From contig NZ_FRFF01000131.1 in assembly GCF_900143625.1 (NCBI RefSeq), forward strand, positions 1 through 64,000: DNA of 64,000 nucleotides. Reading direction: 5' to 3'. The position numbers and the translations under genes were made by a program. The notes beneath the pieces were generated by a model. That model ran no database searches. It saw only the letters and a list, made by a program, of their open reading frames with translations, and was not told the origin of the DNA. This document shows positions 1 through 8,206 of this stretch, piece by piece. How positions within the stretch are numbered: position 1 is the stretch's first letter; the number at the start of each line of letters is the position of its first letter. Source of the stretch: Nocardiopsis sp. JB363 (lineage in GTDB: Bacteria > Actinomycetota > Actinomycetes > Streptosporangiales > Streptosporangiaceae).

Positions 1-1
1 C

Positions 2-355
2 GGGGAAGGAGGGAAACCCACCCCCACCCCGCCCAACAACCGGAAGGCTCTCGACCCCAGGCGCCCCCACCAACAACCCGACACCCGCCACGGTGACCAA
101 GGCGGCGGCTTCAGTTCCTTCGGTCTTCTCGACACCGGAAATGACACTGTGTACCACTCCCTGCGTATCGGAGAGCGTGATCCGGGTGGTGAGGGACAGG
201 AAGAGTACGTCGAGCCCCCTGAGCTTTCCCTCTTATGGGTACCTGAGCAGACCAACCTGATCCCGTTGTGCTTTCCGGCTCCGCCGCTGGATGTGGAGAC
301 CGTGAATTTACAGGCCGGGGTGTTCGGCACCTTGGAGGGCCCGCCGTTAGGGTGA
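2..355 (+). CDS. C-terminal part of an unidentified protein cut by the left window edge
   Basis: A reading frame is open from base 2 to a TGA at 353-355, giving about 117 residues with no start codon inside the window that is clearly better than an upstream origin. A GTG at 149 could start a 68-residue protein, but the frame is open and compositionally similar before it. The first third is rich in Pro, Asn, Gln and Arg, the rest is acidic and ends in GTLEGPPLG. I do not recognise a domain. It may be the tail of a longer protein or a chance open frame in high-GC DNA. Confidence 0.4.
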   Translation, partial: GEGGKPTPTPPNNRKALDPRRPHQQPDTRHGDQGGGFSSFGLLDTGNDTVYHSLRIGERDPGGEGQEEYVEPPELSLLWVPEQTNLIPLCFPAPPLDVETVNLQAGVFGTLEGPPLG

Positions 356-447
356 GGCCCTTGGCAGGCTAGGACCCGGGCATGAAGGCCCATCACGCCT
401 CCATGCTCGGGGCTCACGCGTGGCCGATGGAGTTCACGCGACCTGCT

Positions 448-930
448 TCATCGGCCGGTGTCACCATCGATCAACTCACGGAGGATGTCGAGGTGACCGG
501 CGTGACGACCGGTTTCCTCGATCATGTGCACCAGGGCCCACCTCATCGACGGCGCGGACCCGCCCGAGTGGGCCGGCTCCTCAAGGTCCGTACAGGCGCC
601 GATGGCTCGATTCGCGGTGGCTATGACATCGCGGTATCCCTGAAGGACGCTCTCCGTGCTCTTGCGCTGATCGGCGTGGAAGGTGGCCGCCCAGTCATGG
701 GGCTGCTCACCGAGGAAGAGTCGGCGTTCGACATGGGTCAGGTGTTCGATGAGACCGAGCAGGTTCGTGCCGGAGGCGACCCCTGGGACACGCACCCACT
801 GCTCGGGAGCGTTCGCCACCTTCCCCAGGGCACTCTCTCGCAGGTAGTCCAGGAAACCGGTGAGGACCTCCTTCTCACCCGGGCCGGTCATGGGCGGCGG
901 CCGGTCACGTCGACGATTCAAGTCAGGCAT
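448..930 (-). CDS. DinB-like / DUF664 family protein
   Basis: The 160-residue product looks like the DUF664 branch of the DinB/YfiT-like four-helix bundle proteins, which are putative metal-dependent enzymes; several work as thiol-dependent transferases in actinomycetes, but the substrate here is unknown. The visible family features are an early LIEHLTHVERRLF helix carrying a His, and the C-terminal HMIEETGRHAGHLDILRE segment whose His residues normally help bind the metal. The chosen ATG overlaps the end of the upstream methyltransferase gene by 8 bp, suggesting translational coupling. An internal ATG at 891 (MTGPGEKEVL) is an alternative start that would remove a basic, poorly conserved leader. 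Confidence 0.85.
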   Translation of the reverse strand: MPDLNRRRDRPPPMTGPGEKEVLTGFLDYLRESALGKVANAPEQWVRVPGVASGTNLLGLIEHLTHVERRLFLGEQPHDWAATFHADQRKSTESVLQGYRDVIATANRAIGACTDLEEPAHSGGSAPSMRWALVHMIEETGRHAGHLDILRELIDGDTGR

Positions 931-1582
931 TGTGTCCGGCCACCACCACGTTGTCGATCACGCGTGCGGTCCGACCCTCTGGTCCTTGGGCGGTCCGGGA
1001 GCGTCGCTCGCACACGAGCGGCGACCAGTCGCCTCCCAGGTCGAGCGAACGCCACAGCTCCTCTGGCGTCGGATGGTCCTGACACTGCTCCCACGACCAG
1101 GGCGCACTGGAACCATGGTCGATGACGATCAGCAGCCCACCCTCGGTCACCGATTCCGACACCTGGCGCAGGATGGTGTCGCGGTCGATGTCCGCCAGGG
1201 TGTGGAAGTAGTTGGCGTAGACCAGGTCCCACGCCTTGGGCTCGGGCAGTGAGAGGGCCAGGTCGTGGTGCCGCGTGCGCAGGCGATCCGCCAGACCGGT
1301 GCGGCGGGCACGTTCGTTCAGCGTGGTCAGCGCCTGTTCTGAGATGTCGACGGCGGTGACTCGCCATCCCCTGGCGGCGAGCCAGAGCGCGTCTCCACCA
1401 CGGCCGCAGGCGAGTTCGAGCGCCCTACGAGTGCCCGTGGTCGGTGGTACGAGAGTCGGATCCTCCATGAGCGCGGTGAAGGCCGGGCTCGGTCCGGGGC
1501 TCGGTGAGGAAGGATCCTCCTCGCGGTACCGGCCTTCCCAGAACTCACGGTCGGACGAAAGCGGTGCGGTTTCTGATTCCAT
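923..1582 (-). CDS. class I SAM-dependent methyltransferase (TehB/UbiE-like)
   Basis: The 219-residue protein has a Rossmann methyltransferase core: motif I reads ALELACGRGGDALWLA near residues 54-69, followed by an acidic strand VTAVDIS that binds the SAM ribose, and a motif VYANYFHTL in the motif IV position. The length is normal for small cytoplasmic methyltransferases such as TehB-like or thiopurine-type enzymes; the acceptor cannot be read from sequence. I start at the ATG at 1582 (MESETAPL) rather than 36 bp upstream because homologous proteins usually begin close to the FWEGRY helix. It is cotranscribed with the DinB-like gene, whose start lies inside its last codons. Confidence 0.85.
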   Translation of the reverse strand: MESETAPLSSDREFWEGRYREEDPSSPSPGPSPAFTALMEDPTLVPPTTGTRRALELACGRGGDALWLAARGWRVTAVDISEQALTTLNERARRTGLADRLRTRHHDLALSLPEPKAWDLVYANYFHTLADIDRDTILRQVSESVTEGGLLIVIDHGSSAPWSWEQCQDHPTPEELWRSLDLGGDWSPLVCERRSRTAQGPEGRTARVIDNVVVAGHNA

Positions 1583-1665
1583 GTCGCCATGTTGGGCGTC
1601 TCCGACCCTCGGAAGCACACCTTTGTGCAGATATGCAACGAACCCGTCCGCGCGAAGCCGACCGT

Positions 1666-2265
1666 TCAGTCCTCGTGCAGGTGGACGCGTTCGCCCTGGG
1701 CGCCGAAGACCACCAGGACCTCGGCGGATTCCCGTTCGGCGGGGTTACCGATCCAGTGCGGCGTACGGGTGTCGAACTCGACGGCCTCTCCGGCCTCCAC
1801 CAGGAAATCCTGCTCACTGCCCAGAACCAGGCGGACGCTTCCCGAGAGCACGTAGAACCACTCGTGCCCTTCGTGTGTGCGCATCCTGGGCGCAGCGAGG
1901 GACCTGGCGGGTGGGTAGACGACCTTGTAGGCCTGGACCCCGCCGGCACGCCGGATGAGGGGGATGAACGTGAGACCGAACCGGCGTACCGGGTGCAGGT
2001 GTACGCGCGGATCGCCCACGCGGGGCGCGTCGACGAGTTCATCGATCGGGACCCGGTAGACCCGCGAGAGTGGCAGCAGCTGACCCAGGTTCGGCTGGAC
2101 TCGGCCGGTCTCCAGGCGCGAGAGGGTGCTGGGGGTGATGTCGGTCCGTTGCGCCAGTGCGGTCAGGGTCAGCCCCGCCTGCTTGCGAAGGGCCCGCAAC
2201 CGCGCGCCCACGGCGTCGAGCACCGCCCGGTCTTCGGCGTCGTGGTGCGCCGGTTCCCGACTCAT
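1666..2265 (-). CDS. XRE-family transcriptional regulator with C-terminal cupin domain
   Basis: The 199-residue protein has an N-terminal helix-turn-helix (about residues 18-72, including LTALAQRTDITPSTLSRLE) and a C-terminal cupin_2 barrel (about 120-195) with the EGHEWFYVLSG histidine/glutamate signature and a second strand motif TPHWIGNP. HTH-cupin regulators of this type usually bind small-molecule ligands and repress neighbouring metabolic genes. Its ATG overlaps by 4 bp the stop codon of the upstream MmyB-like remnant, so the two were built as one transcription unit. The gene itself looks intact; its ligand and targets are not evident here. Confidence 0.9.
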   Translation of the reverse strand: MSREPAHHDAEDRAVLDAVGARLRALRKQAGLTLTALAQRTDITPSTLSRLETGRVQPNLGQLLPLSRVYRVPIDELVDAPRVGDPRVHLHPVRRFGLTFIPLIRRAGGVQAYKVVYPPARSLAAPRMRTHEGHEWFYVLSGSVRLVLGSEQDFLVEAGEAVEFDTRTPHWIGNPAERESAEVLVVFGAQGERVHLHED

Positions 2266-2741
2266 GCTTCAGACGCCCAGAACCGTGGTTCCGCGTCCAC
2301 GGTGGGCAGGTCGGCCGAGGCCAGCAGAGCCGGCTTCTCCGCGTCCGTGGATCCGGCGTCCGGGTGGTACACGACGAGTTGCAGGGTCTCGGCCCCGCCG
2401 ATGCTCAACCGCTCCCGGTTGAGGCTGAGTTCCCCCACCTGCGGGTGATCGAAGCGGAGCTTGGTCCCGCGCTGCCCTCGCACTTCGTGGCGGGCCCAGA
2501 GATCACGGAAACGGGGACTGGCCAGGGACAGCTCTCCGGTCAGCTCGATGAAGCGAGGGTCGTCGATGTCACCGCCCACGACAGGACGGGGGTCGAGCGC
2601 ACTGGCGAGCATGGCGACCTCTTCACACCGCAGCTCGGGCACTCGCCGCGCTCCGTAGTCGGGGATACCAGCCTGCTCGGGCGTGACCAGTTCGCGCCGA
2701 GCACGCAGGAACGCGCCCAGGGGATTCGATGTCTCGCTCAT
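2262..2741 (-). pseudogene. MmyB-type regulator with internal deletion
   Basis: The 159-residue frame starts like an MmyB-family regulator (SNPLGAFLRARRELV, then VPELRCEEVAMLA, the first half of the HTH) and ends like the C-terminal part of the MmyB ligand-binding domain (FIELTGELSLASPRFRDLW, FDHPQVGELSL, LQLVVYHP). Intact family members are about 270-300 residues; here everything between roughly residue 46 and residue 55 of the remnant is missing, that is the second half of the HTH and most of the PAS-like ligand domain, without loss of frame (around 2580-2606). DNA binding is therefore unlikely. It lies divergent from a short-chain dehydrogenase, the usual partner of this family, which is itself frameshifted. 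Confidence 0.75.
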
Positions 2742-2880
2742 AGGTCCAGCCTAGAAAATTTCAGAGCGAAGAGAGGGGGTCCTGCCACACCCCAGACTCC
2801 GCGAGGCTCTGTTTCCAGAGCGTGACCGTTCCTAGTGTTCCCAACGAAGCGAACGGAACAGCTACTCCAAGGGGACGAAC

Positions 2881-3566
2881 ATGACGGTCACACTGATCAC
2901 CGGGGCCAACAAGGGCATCGGTTTCGAGACGGCACGGCAGCTTCAGGCGGCGGGGCACACCATCTACATCGGGCTCGTGACGTCGAGCGAGGGGAGAAGG
3001 CCGCCGCCGAGCTCGGCGCACGCTTCGTCCGACCCGACGTGACCGACGATGCTTCGGTGGCAGCGGCACTGGCCACCATCGACTCGGCCGAGGGGCGGCT
3101 CGACGTCCTGGTGAACAACGCGGGCATCCTGCCGACCGGAGACCCGGACGGCCCCAAGGCCCTGCTGGCCTTCGACACCAACGCGGCGGGGGTCGTGCGC
3201 GTCACGGAGGCTGCGCTGCCCCTGCTGCGCCGGTCGTCGAACCCCACCGTGGTGAACATTTCGAGCAGCGCCGGATCCTTCTGGGCGGTGACCAACCCGG
3301 ATCGGCCGGAGTTCGCCCTGCCGATCGCGCTCTACTCCGCGTCCAAGGTCGCGGTCACCATGTTGACCGTCCAATACGCCAAGGTCCACCCCGGCATCAA
3401 GTTCAACGCGCTGGAGCCCGGCACCACCGCGACGGACATGACCGCGGCCTTCGGGATCGGGAGGCCGGTGGAGGAGAGCGCCGAGGTCGTGGTGCGCATG
3501 GCGACCCTCGGCCCGGACGGCCCGACCGGAACCCTCCAGGACGAGTCAGGGGAGTTGCCCTGGTAA
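2881..3566 (+). pseudogene. short-chain dehydrogenase/reductase with a one-base frameshift
   Basis: Translation from the ATG at 2881 gives a normal SDR start (VTLITGANKGIGFETARQL, the TGxxxGIG cofactor motif) up to about base 2973. The family continuation (RDVERGEKAAAELGA, then DVLVNNAGI and the YSASK active-site motif) is in the +1 shifted frame and runs to the TGA at 3566. One missing G in the GGG at 2971-2973 would restore a single frame of about 228 codons. The gene is either a young pseudogene or carries a sequencing error. It is divergent from the MmyB-like remnant that would be its expected regulator. Confidence 0.8.
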
Positions 3567-3601
3567 TCGCCCAGCAGAACCGGCACGTGTGGCCACCGGA
3601 G

Positions 3602-3630
3602 CGGAACACCCCACCGACATGGGCTTGGAC
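3602..3630 (-). repeat. possible decayed CRISPR repeat at trailer end
   Basis: The stretch GGAACACCCCACCGACATGG followed by GCTTGGAC resembles the array repeat (same GG-CA-CCCCAC...TGGG-CT order with several substitutions) but is not in 61-bp register with the first clear repeat at 3648. It would fit a decayed last repeat, but the match is weak. Confidence 0.3.
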
Positions 3631-3647
3631 CGGAAGGTGTCGAAGTT

Positions 3648-4530
3648 CGGTCCATCCCCACGTGCATGGGGCTCACGTTTTGGACGAGGCCTGGGTTGCC
3701 GCCCGGGCCGGTCCATCCCCACGTGCGTGGGGCTCACTTCCAAGGGTCCCACGCTGTGTGGTTCGACGACGGTCCATCCCCACGTGCGTGGGGCTCACAC
3801 CGCGAAATCCGCAGCGACGCGGCCGACCTCCGGTCCATCCCCACGTGCGTGGGGCTCACGGCGGCGAGCGGGTGGGTGCGCACGATGTCGCCGGTCCATC
3901 CCCACGTGCGTGGGGCTCACGTTGTTGCTGGTGCTCTCGGACATGCAAACCTCGGTCCATCCCCACGTGCGTGGGGCTCACTCCTTCGTGGCGGCCAGCT
4001 CGGTAGCGCGCGCCGGTCCATCCCCACGTGCGTGGGGCTCACTACTGGAAGTTCACGATGGACGACAATCCGGCCGGTCCATCCCCACGTGCGTGGGGCT
4101 CACCCCCTGGGACACCTACTAGGAGGACCCGTGGACGGTCCATCCCCACGTGCGTGGGGCTCACCGTTTGATCACACGGTCCGGCTCGAACGTCAACGGT
4201 CCATCCCCACGTGCGTGGGGCTCACTCCGCGTGCCCCATCCGCTCATCCATCAACACCGGTCCATCCCCACGTGCGTGGGGCTCACGGGTGTCTGCGGGC
4301 TCGGCTCGCAGACACCCCCGGTCCATCCCCACGTGCGTGGGGCTCACCTCCCGGGGCCGTCCCATGCACCGCCCAGCGCCGGTCCATCCCCACGTGCGTG
4401 GGGCTCACCCGCGCTGGTGACCGTCGCCCTGGTCGGGCTGCGGTCCATCCCCACGTGCGTGGGGCTCACGTGGGCTTGACCCAGTCGGCCGGGCGGTTCG
4501 CCGGTCCATCCCCACGTGCGTGGGGCTCAC
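3648..4530 (-). CRISPR. type I-E-like CRISPR array, 15 repeats and 14 spacers
   Basis: Fifteen 29-base repeats recur with an exact 61-base period (28-base cores beginning at 3649, 3710, 3771 and so on to 4503), leaving 32-base spacers. Repeats 2-15 are identical; the first has G to A in its second arm (CGTGCATGGG). Read on the minus strand the repeat begins GTGAGCCCCACGCACGTGGG and ends GATGGACCG, which aligns base for base in layout with the E. coli type I-E repeat (stem CCCCACGCACGTGGGG, 8-base 3' handle), so crRNAs should be read right to left. The mutated repeat is then at the trailer end and the AT-richer flank at 4531-4690 is the leader. No cas gene is present in the window, so processing and interference would depend on a locus elsewhere. 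Confidence 0.95.
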
Positions 4531-4690
4531 AGTTAACGACCTGCAACAACGCGGCATGTTATCTCCGCGTTATGTTCAGATCAGGCCGAGTTCCGAGCCG
4601 GGGTCACCTCTTCGACGCCGTCATGATCCCATATACCGATCCCTGACCAACGACACACAGAACCAGGTCACCGAGGGACTCGGGACAGCG
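4531..4690 (-). promoter_or_regulatory. putative CRISPR leader
   Basis: The flank next to the last perfect repeat is clearly richer in A and T than the surrounding genome (for example GGCATGTTATCTCCGCGTTA around 4551-4570) and has no convincing gene. The repeat orientation predicts transcription from right to left, so this side should hold the leader promoter and the adaptation signals. The assignment rests on repeat orientation plus the decayed repeat at the opposite end. Confidence 0.6.
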
Positions 4691-4694
4691 CGGG

Positions 4695-5126
4695 TCAGGT
4701 CCGGGGTGGAACGGCGTGGGGGAAGTCCAATTCTTGGAGGGCGGTGCGCAACCGCTCGGCCGCCGCTTCCAGAACGTTCCGGTCCTCTTCCACCTCCACC
4801 GTGGTGAAGTCGAAATCGGACAGGTCCCAGACCGGGGCCACGTGGACGTGCATGTGCGGGACCTCGAAGCCCGCGATCACCATCCCGGCACGAGGGGCGT
4901 CCCAGGCCGCGCGTACACCCTGACCGATGGCCTGGGCCACCTCCATGCACTTGGCCAGGAGCGCGGGCTCGATAGCGGTCCAATGATCGACCTCGGCACG
5001 GGGGACGACCAGAGTGTGGCCCGGGCGGAGCGGGGCGATGGACAGGAAGGCCACGACCTCCGGATCCTTCCAGACGAAGTGCCCGGGTAGGTCACCGGCG
5101 ATGATCTTCGAAAAGAGGGTCGGCAT
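4695..5126 (-). CDS. HIT family hydrolase
   Basis: The 143-residue protein is a histidine-triad nucleotide hydrolase/transferase of the HinT/Fhit-like group. The N-terminal PTLFSKIIAGDLPGHFV strand, the central LRPGHTLVVPR motif and the catalytic HMHVHVAP triad near residue 94 are all visible. Such proteins cleave nucleoside phosphoramidates or dinucleotides; the specific substrate is not predictable. I prefer the ATG at 5126 (MPTLFSK) over the one 36 bp upstream because the family begins right at this strand. It is the first gene to the right of the CRISPR leader, transcribed toward the array. Confidence 0.93.
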   Translation of the reverse strand: MPTLFSKIIAGDLPGHFVWKDPEVVAFLSIAPLRPGHTLVVPRAEVDHWTAIEPALLAKCMEVAQAIGQGVRAAWDAPRAGMVIAGFEVPHMHVHVAPVWDLSDFDFTTVEVEEDRNVLEAAAERLRTALQELDFPHAVPPRT

Positions 5127-5186
5127 GGGAAGGCCCTTCTTGTCCGCGAGTGGCGTCCTCAAGGTTCTATCAGGGACCTCGGTCGA

Positions 5187-6434
5187 TCAATCGAGTCCGA
5201 TCCCGTGTTCGTCGACCAACGGTTGCAGCCACGCTTGGAACTCTCGGTCCGGGCGCACTTCCCACATACTCGGAACGGTGACGTCGAACTCCGACTCGAC
5301 CCAGGCACGGAACAGAGCGTGGGCCTCCTTCGCCTCCTGTCCCTCGGCGTCGTCCTCATCATCGAACGCGTCCGGTTCGGCGCCGAAGGCATGGTCGACG
5401 AATTCCCGGTACCCGATCGCGACCAGCTTCAGGAAGTCGACGGGGTCGTCCGCGAGGCGGATCCCTTCGCCGCCTTCCGAGGAAAGCGCCACGAAGCGAG
5501 GCGCACCTGAGTCGTCGAACCAGAGCAGGGCGAGGCCGCCAGAGCCGTCGGTCTCCGCGAGCGGGATGAGGCGCTCGGCGCCGGGCGCCTCGGGGTCGAG
5601 CCACCCACGAACCGACAAACCCGCCGAGAACACCGGACCGAGTTGGAACTCTCCCGGATAGGGCGTGAGGAACGGGTCTCCCCCGGCGTCCTCACCTCCC
5701 CACCCCTGCGACTCCATGAACGACCACGCACGACCGAGTTGCTCGGGGAGGACGACACCGGGCGGGAGGGTCGCGGCCAGGCGCCCCTCGACGGCCGAAA
5801 CCTGTGGAGCTTCGCCCGTCAAGTCGAAGACCGCGTCCTCCACGGCGGCGCGGGAAAGGACCAGGAAGGTCAACATGAACCGCAGTTCCTTGTCGCCTTG
5901 ACCACTGATCAGGGCGACGTAGCGGTCTCCCCGTCGCCAGACCAGGACGGTCGTGTGGTTGAGCGTGGTGAGGACGACGTCCAGGACCGTGCAAGCGTGG
6001 GGGTCGTCCGAGACCTGGATGACGGTGGGTTCGCCCCAGGCCTCACGTGCTGCTCGCTCCATCGTGTTCGCCACCGGCTCGGCCTGTTCCAGCATTGCGG
6101 TGTGAAACTCACCGGTGGAGTCATCGAAGAAGTCCGGGCTGCGGAGCAACTCGATCTCGTGCAGGTCGACGTCATCGCTGGACGTGATGCTGATGTCGCC
6201 GATGCGGTGTTCGAAGGGGGTGTCGGCGTCGGTGTGCCAAGGTTCCACCAGCATCAGCTCGACCGCCTCGATCGCCTGTTCGGGGGAGGCGTCGGCGAAC
6301 TCCTCGAACAAGTGCTCCTCCACGGCATCCTCGTTCCGTTCTCCCCTCTGGGGAAAGCCCTTCGTCGGCACCGTTCGTCCTTCCGGTTCTGCGTGGCCAC
6401 GACCGTGGGAACCCTTGATGGAACCCGTGATCAC
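5187..6434 (-). CDS. hypothetical protein with C-terminal SMI1/KNR4-like region
   Basis: The frame encodes up to 415 residues. The C-terminal half (about 225-400) has the look of a SMI1/KNR4 (SUKH) fold: AERLIPLAETDGSGGLALLW, then VALSSEGGEGIRLADDPVDF and LKLVAIGYREF. The N-terminal half (VLVWRRGDRYVALISGQG, RFMLTFLVLS) is not recognised. SUKH proteins include immunity proteins of polymorphic toxins, but no toxin gene is adjacent. The start is uncertain: the first 40 residues are basic and poorly structured, and a GTG or ATG further in, near EEHLFEEFADAS, is equally possible. An acidic low-complexity segment FDDEDDAEGQEAKEA lies near residue 365. Confidence 0.65.
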   Translation of the reverse strand: MITGSIKGSHGRGHAEPEGRTVPTKGFPQRGERNEDAVEEHLFEEFADASPEQAIEAVELMLVEPWHTDADTPFEHRIGDISITSSDDVDLHEIELLRSPDFFDDSTGEFHTAMLEQAEPVANTMERAAREAWGEPTVIQVSDDPHACTVLDVVLTTLNHTTVLVWRRGDRYVALISGQGDKELRFMLTFLVLSRAAVEDAVFDLTGEAPQVSAVEGRLAATLPPGVVLPEQLGRAWSFMESQGWGGEDAGGDPFLTPYPGEFQLGPVFSAGLSVRGWLDPEAPGAERLIPLAETDGSGGLALLWFDDSGAPRFVALSSEGGEGIRLADDPVDFLKLVAIGYREFVDHAFGAEPDAFDDEDDAEGQEAKEAHALFRAWVESEFDVTVPSMWEVRPDREFQAWLQPLVDEHGIGLD

Positions 6435-6507
6435 GGCCCGGGTCCATCGACGATATCCGTGCCCGTGTCACCAGAGCCCGTCTCCCCTAGGCGCGGGGTC
6501 CTCGACG

Positions 6508-7554
6508 TCATGGCGACAAGGTCAACACCAGCTTGCCCACGTGACGACGTTCGTTCAGGGCGGCCTGGGCCCGATGCACCTCTGCGAGGGGGTATGTGCT
6601 GGCCACCACCGGGCTGACCGCCCCTTGACGGGCCAGGTCCACCAACCGACGAAAATGTGCCGGAGTGTGCATGCTGGAACCGATGAGGCGCAGTCTTCGC
6701 GTATAGATCCTTCGCACGTCCACCCGGGCTTCGTTGCCGCCCAACGCTCCACCGATCACCCATCGCCCACCGAGGCGCAGTCGGTCCATCCCCTCCGTGA
6801 TGCCGTGGCCGCCGACGACGTCGAGCACCGCGTCGACACCTTCGGGTACCTGTTCCCACACACCCGTCGTGCCGCGATCCAATACCGTCCCGGCGCCGGC
6901 TTCACGAACCGATGCCAGCTTCGAGGAACTGCTGATGGCGATGACGTGGGCTCCCCGGGCCACGGCCAGCTGGACCAGGGCCAGGCCCAGGCCGCCGGAG
7001 GCGCCGGTGACCACGACCGTTTCACCTGCTTGCACTCCCCCTCGCTCCAACATCCCCAGAGCGGTTCCGTAGGAGGTCGGCAGACAGGCCAGTTCGACAT
7101 CGCCGAGTGGGGAGTCCTGGACGAGGTGGACCCGATCCGCGGCCACCACCGTGTACTCGGCGTAGCCGCCGTCGCGTTCGCTGCCGAGCAGACCCACGGG
7201 TTCGGCGTGCTCACCGGGACCGTCATAGAGGGCCGGGTCCACCAGAACCCGTGCGCCGAGCAAGCCGGAGTCGACACCCTCACCGGTCAGCGCGACGGTG
7301 CCCGCGATGTCGGCCCCTTGAATCCTCGGGAAGTCGATCGCTCCGAGCCATCCGGCGCGGGCCATCGGTTCACCCGGCAGGCCGTAGGAGCCCTCCCGGG
7401 TCCACACATCGGTGTTGTTCAACGCAGCCGCGCCCACACGCACCAGGACCTCACCCGTTCCCGGCGTCGGGACCCGCACACGGGCCAACTCCAGGGCTTC
7501 GGGTCCGCCGTGTCTCAGCAGTCGAGCCGCGAGCATGGTCTCGGGGACGGTCAT
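6508..7554 (-). CDS. zinc-type alcohol dehydrogenase / quinone oxidoreductase family protein (MDR)
   Basis: The 348-residue protein has a GroES-like N-terminal domain (GEVLVRVGAAALNNTDVW, then FPRIQGADIAGTV) and a Rossmann domain with the NADPH motif VVVTGASGGLGLALVQLA around residues 173-190. The structural-zinc cysteine cluster typical of zinc alcohol dehydrogenases is absent, so it is probably a zinc-free quinone-oxidoreductase or crotonyl-reductase-like MDR enzyme. The ATG at 7554 (MTVPETML) is chosen; the 45 bp upstream extension is not family-like. It stands alone, divergent from the small Cys-rich protein gene at 7775. Confidence 0.9.
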   Translation of the reverse strand: MTVPETMLAARLLRHGGPEALELARVRVPTPGTGEVLVRVGAAALNNTDVWTREGSYGLPGEPMARAGWLGAIDFPRIQGADIAGTVALTGEGVDSGLLGARVLVDPALYDGPGEHAEPVGLLGSERDGGYAEYTVVAADRVHLVQDSPLGDVELACLPTSYGTALGMLERGGVQAGETVVVTGASGGLGLALVQLAVARGAHVIAISSSSKLASVREAGAGTVLDRGTTGVWEQVPEGVDAVLDVVGGHGITEGMDRLRLGGRWVIGGALGGNEARVDVRRIYTRRLRLIGSSMHTPAHFRRLVDLARQGAVSPVVASTYPLAEVHRAQAALNERRHVGKLVLTLSP

Positions 7555-7774
7555 GAATTCGCCTTTCGTCGCGAGCGCACAGGTCCGTGACCTCCACATT
7601 CCCTATTCCAGGTCCCCGACTCCAGGGAATCCGGGATTACGGTGACGCGGGGCGTGTGATACGACGGATACACGTCGAAACACGGTTCGAGGAGGTGGTG
7701 GTGATGGGTCTGTACGCCTAGCCACTCGCCCGGAGGTTCCGGAATCACGAGTGGCGGGTTCCGAAAGGAACGAG

Positions 7775-8080
7775 ATGTCCCGTACGGACAAGACCAAACC
7801 ACTGTGGGTACGCCGGCGTGAACACGCTCCGTCGGCGATGCACGACCACCGATGGGGTGACTGCGACCTACCGCCCGCCCCGACCCGCGAGGAACCGACG
7901 ACCCGCTGCCGGTGGGAGCACCCCGATTCCATGCTCTTTCGTCGCGGATGCTGCGCCGGGTGCCACAAGCGTGGATGCACCACCGAGTGGCAGGCCTTCA
8001 ACAAGGAAGGCAACCGCAAGCGCCGCCACCGGGACCGGCTCCTGACCCTCCGTTCGGTGCACGAGGCCAACACCCGTTAG
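7775..8080 (+). CDS. small conserved hypothetical protein with CCxxC/C motif
   Basis: The 101-residue basic protein begins MSRTDKTKPLWVR and contains WGDCDLP, then a cysteine cluster CCAGCHKRGC near residues 66-75 that could bind zinc. The same SRTDKT(K/R)P opening is, as far as I recall, common in actinomycete hypothetical proteins of unknown role. The ATG at 7775 follows a GGAACGAG purine stretch; a GTG at 7751 is in frame but gives an unlikely leader. A strong stem-loop follows immediately at 8090-8122. Confidence 0.75.
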   Translation: MSRTDKTKPLWVRRREHAPSAMHDHRWGDCDLPPAPTREEPTTRCRWEHPDSMLFRRGCCAGCHKRGCTTEWQAFNKEGNRKRRHRDRLLTLRSVHEANTR

Positions 8081-8089
8081 ACGTTCCAG

Positions 8090-8122
8090 GACGCCCTCAC
8101 GGTACTTCGCCGTGGGGGCGTC
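8090..8122 (+). terminator. rho-independent-like terminator
   Basis: GACGCCCTCACGG and CCGTGGGGGCGTC form a 13-bp stem (one G-T pair) around a 7-base loop, followed by TCGTTTTC. It ends the small hypothetical gene. Confidence 0.8.
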
Positions 8123-8206
8123 TCGTTTTCACTCGGACGTCATGGTCTGTCGGTTCACCGCCCCGTAGCATGTGCCCCGCGATCACCCCCGCTCGGAAGG
8201 ACCCAC

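Noticed and set aside
3587..4646. Repetitive proteins encoded by the CRISPR array
   Set aside because: The repeated PSPRAWGS/RSIPTCVGLT words are translations of the repeats, not genes.
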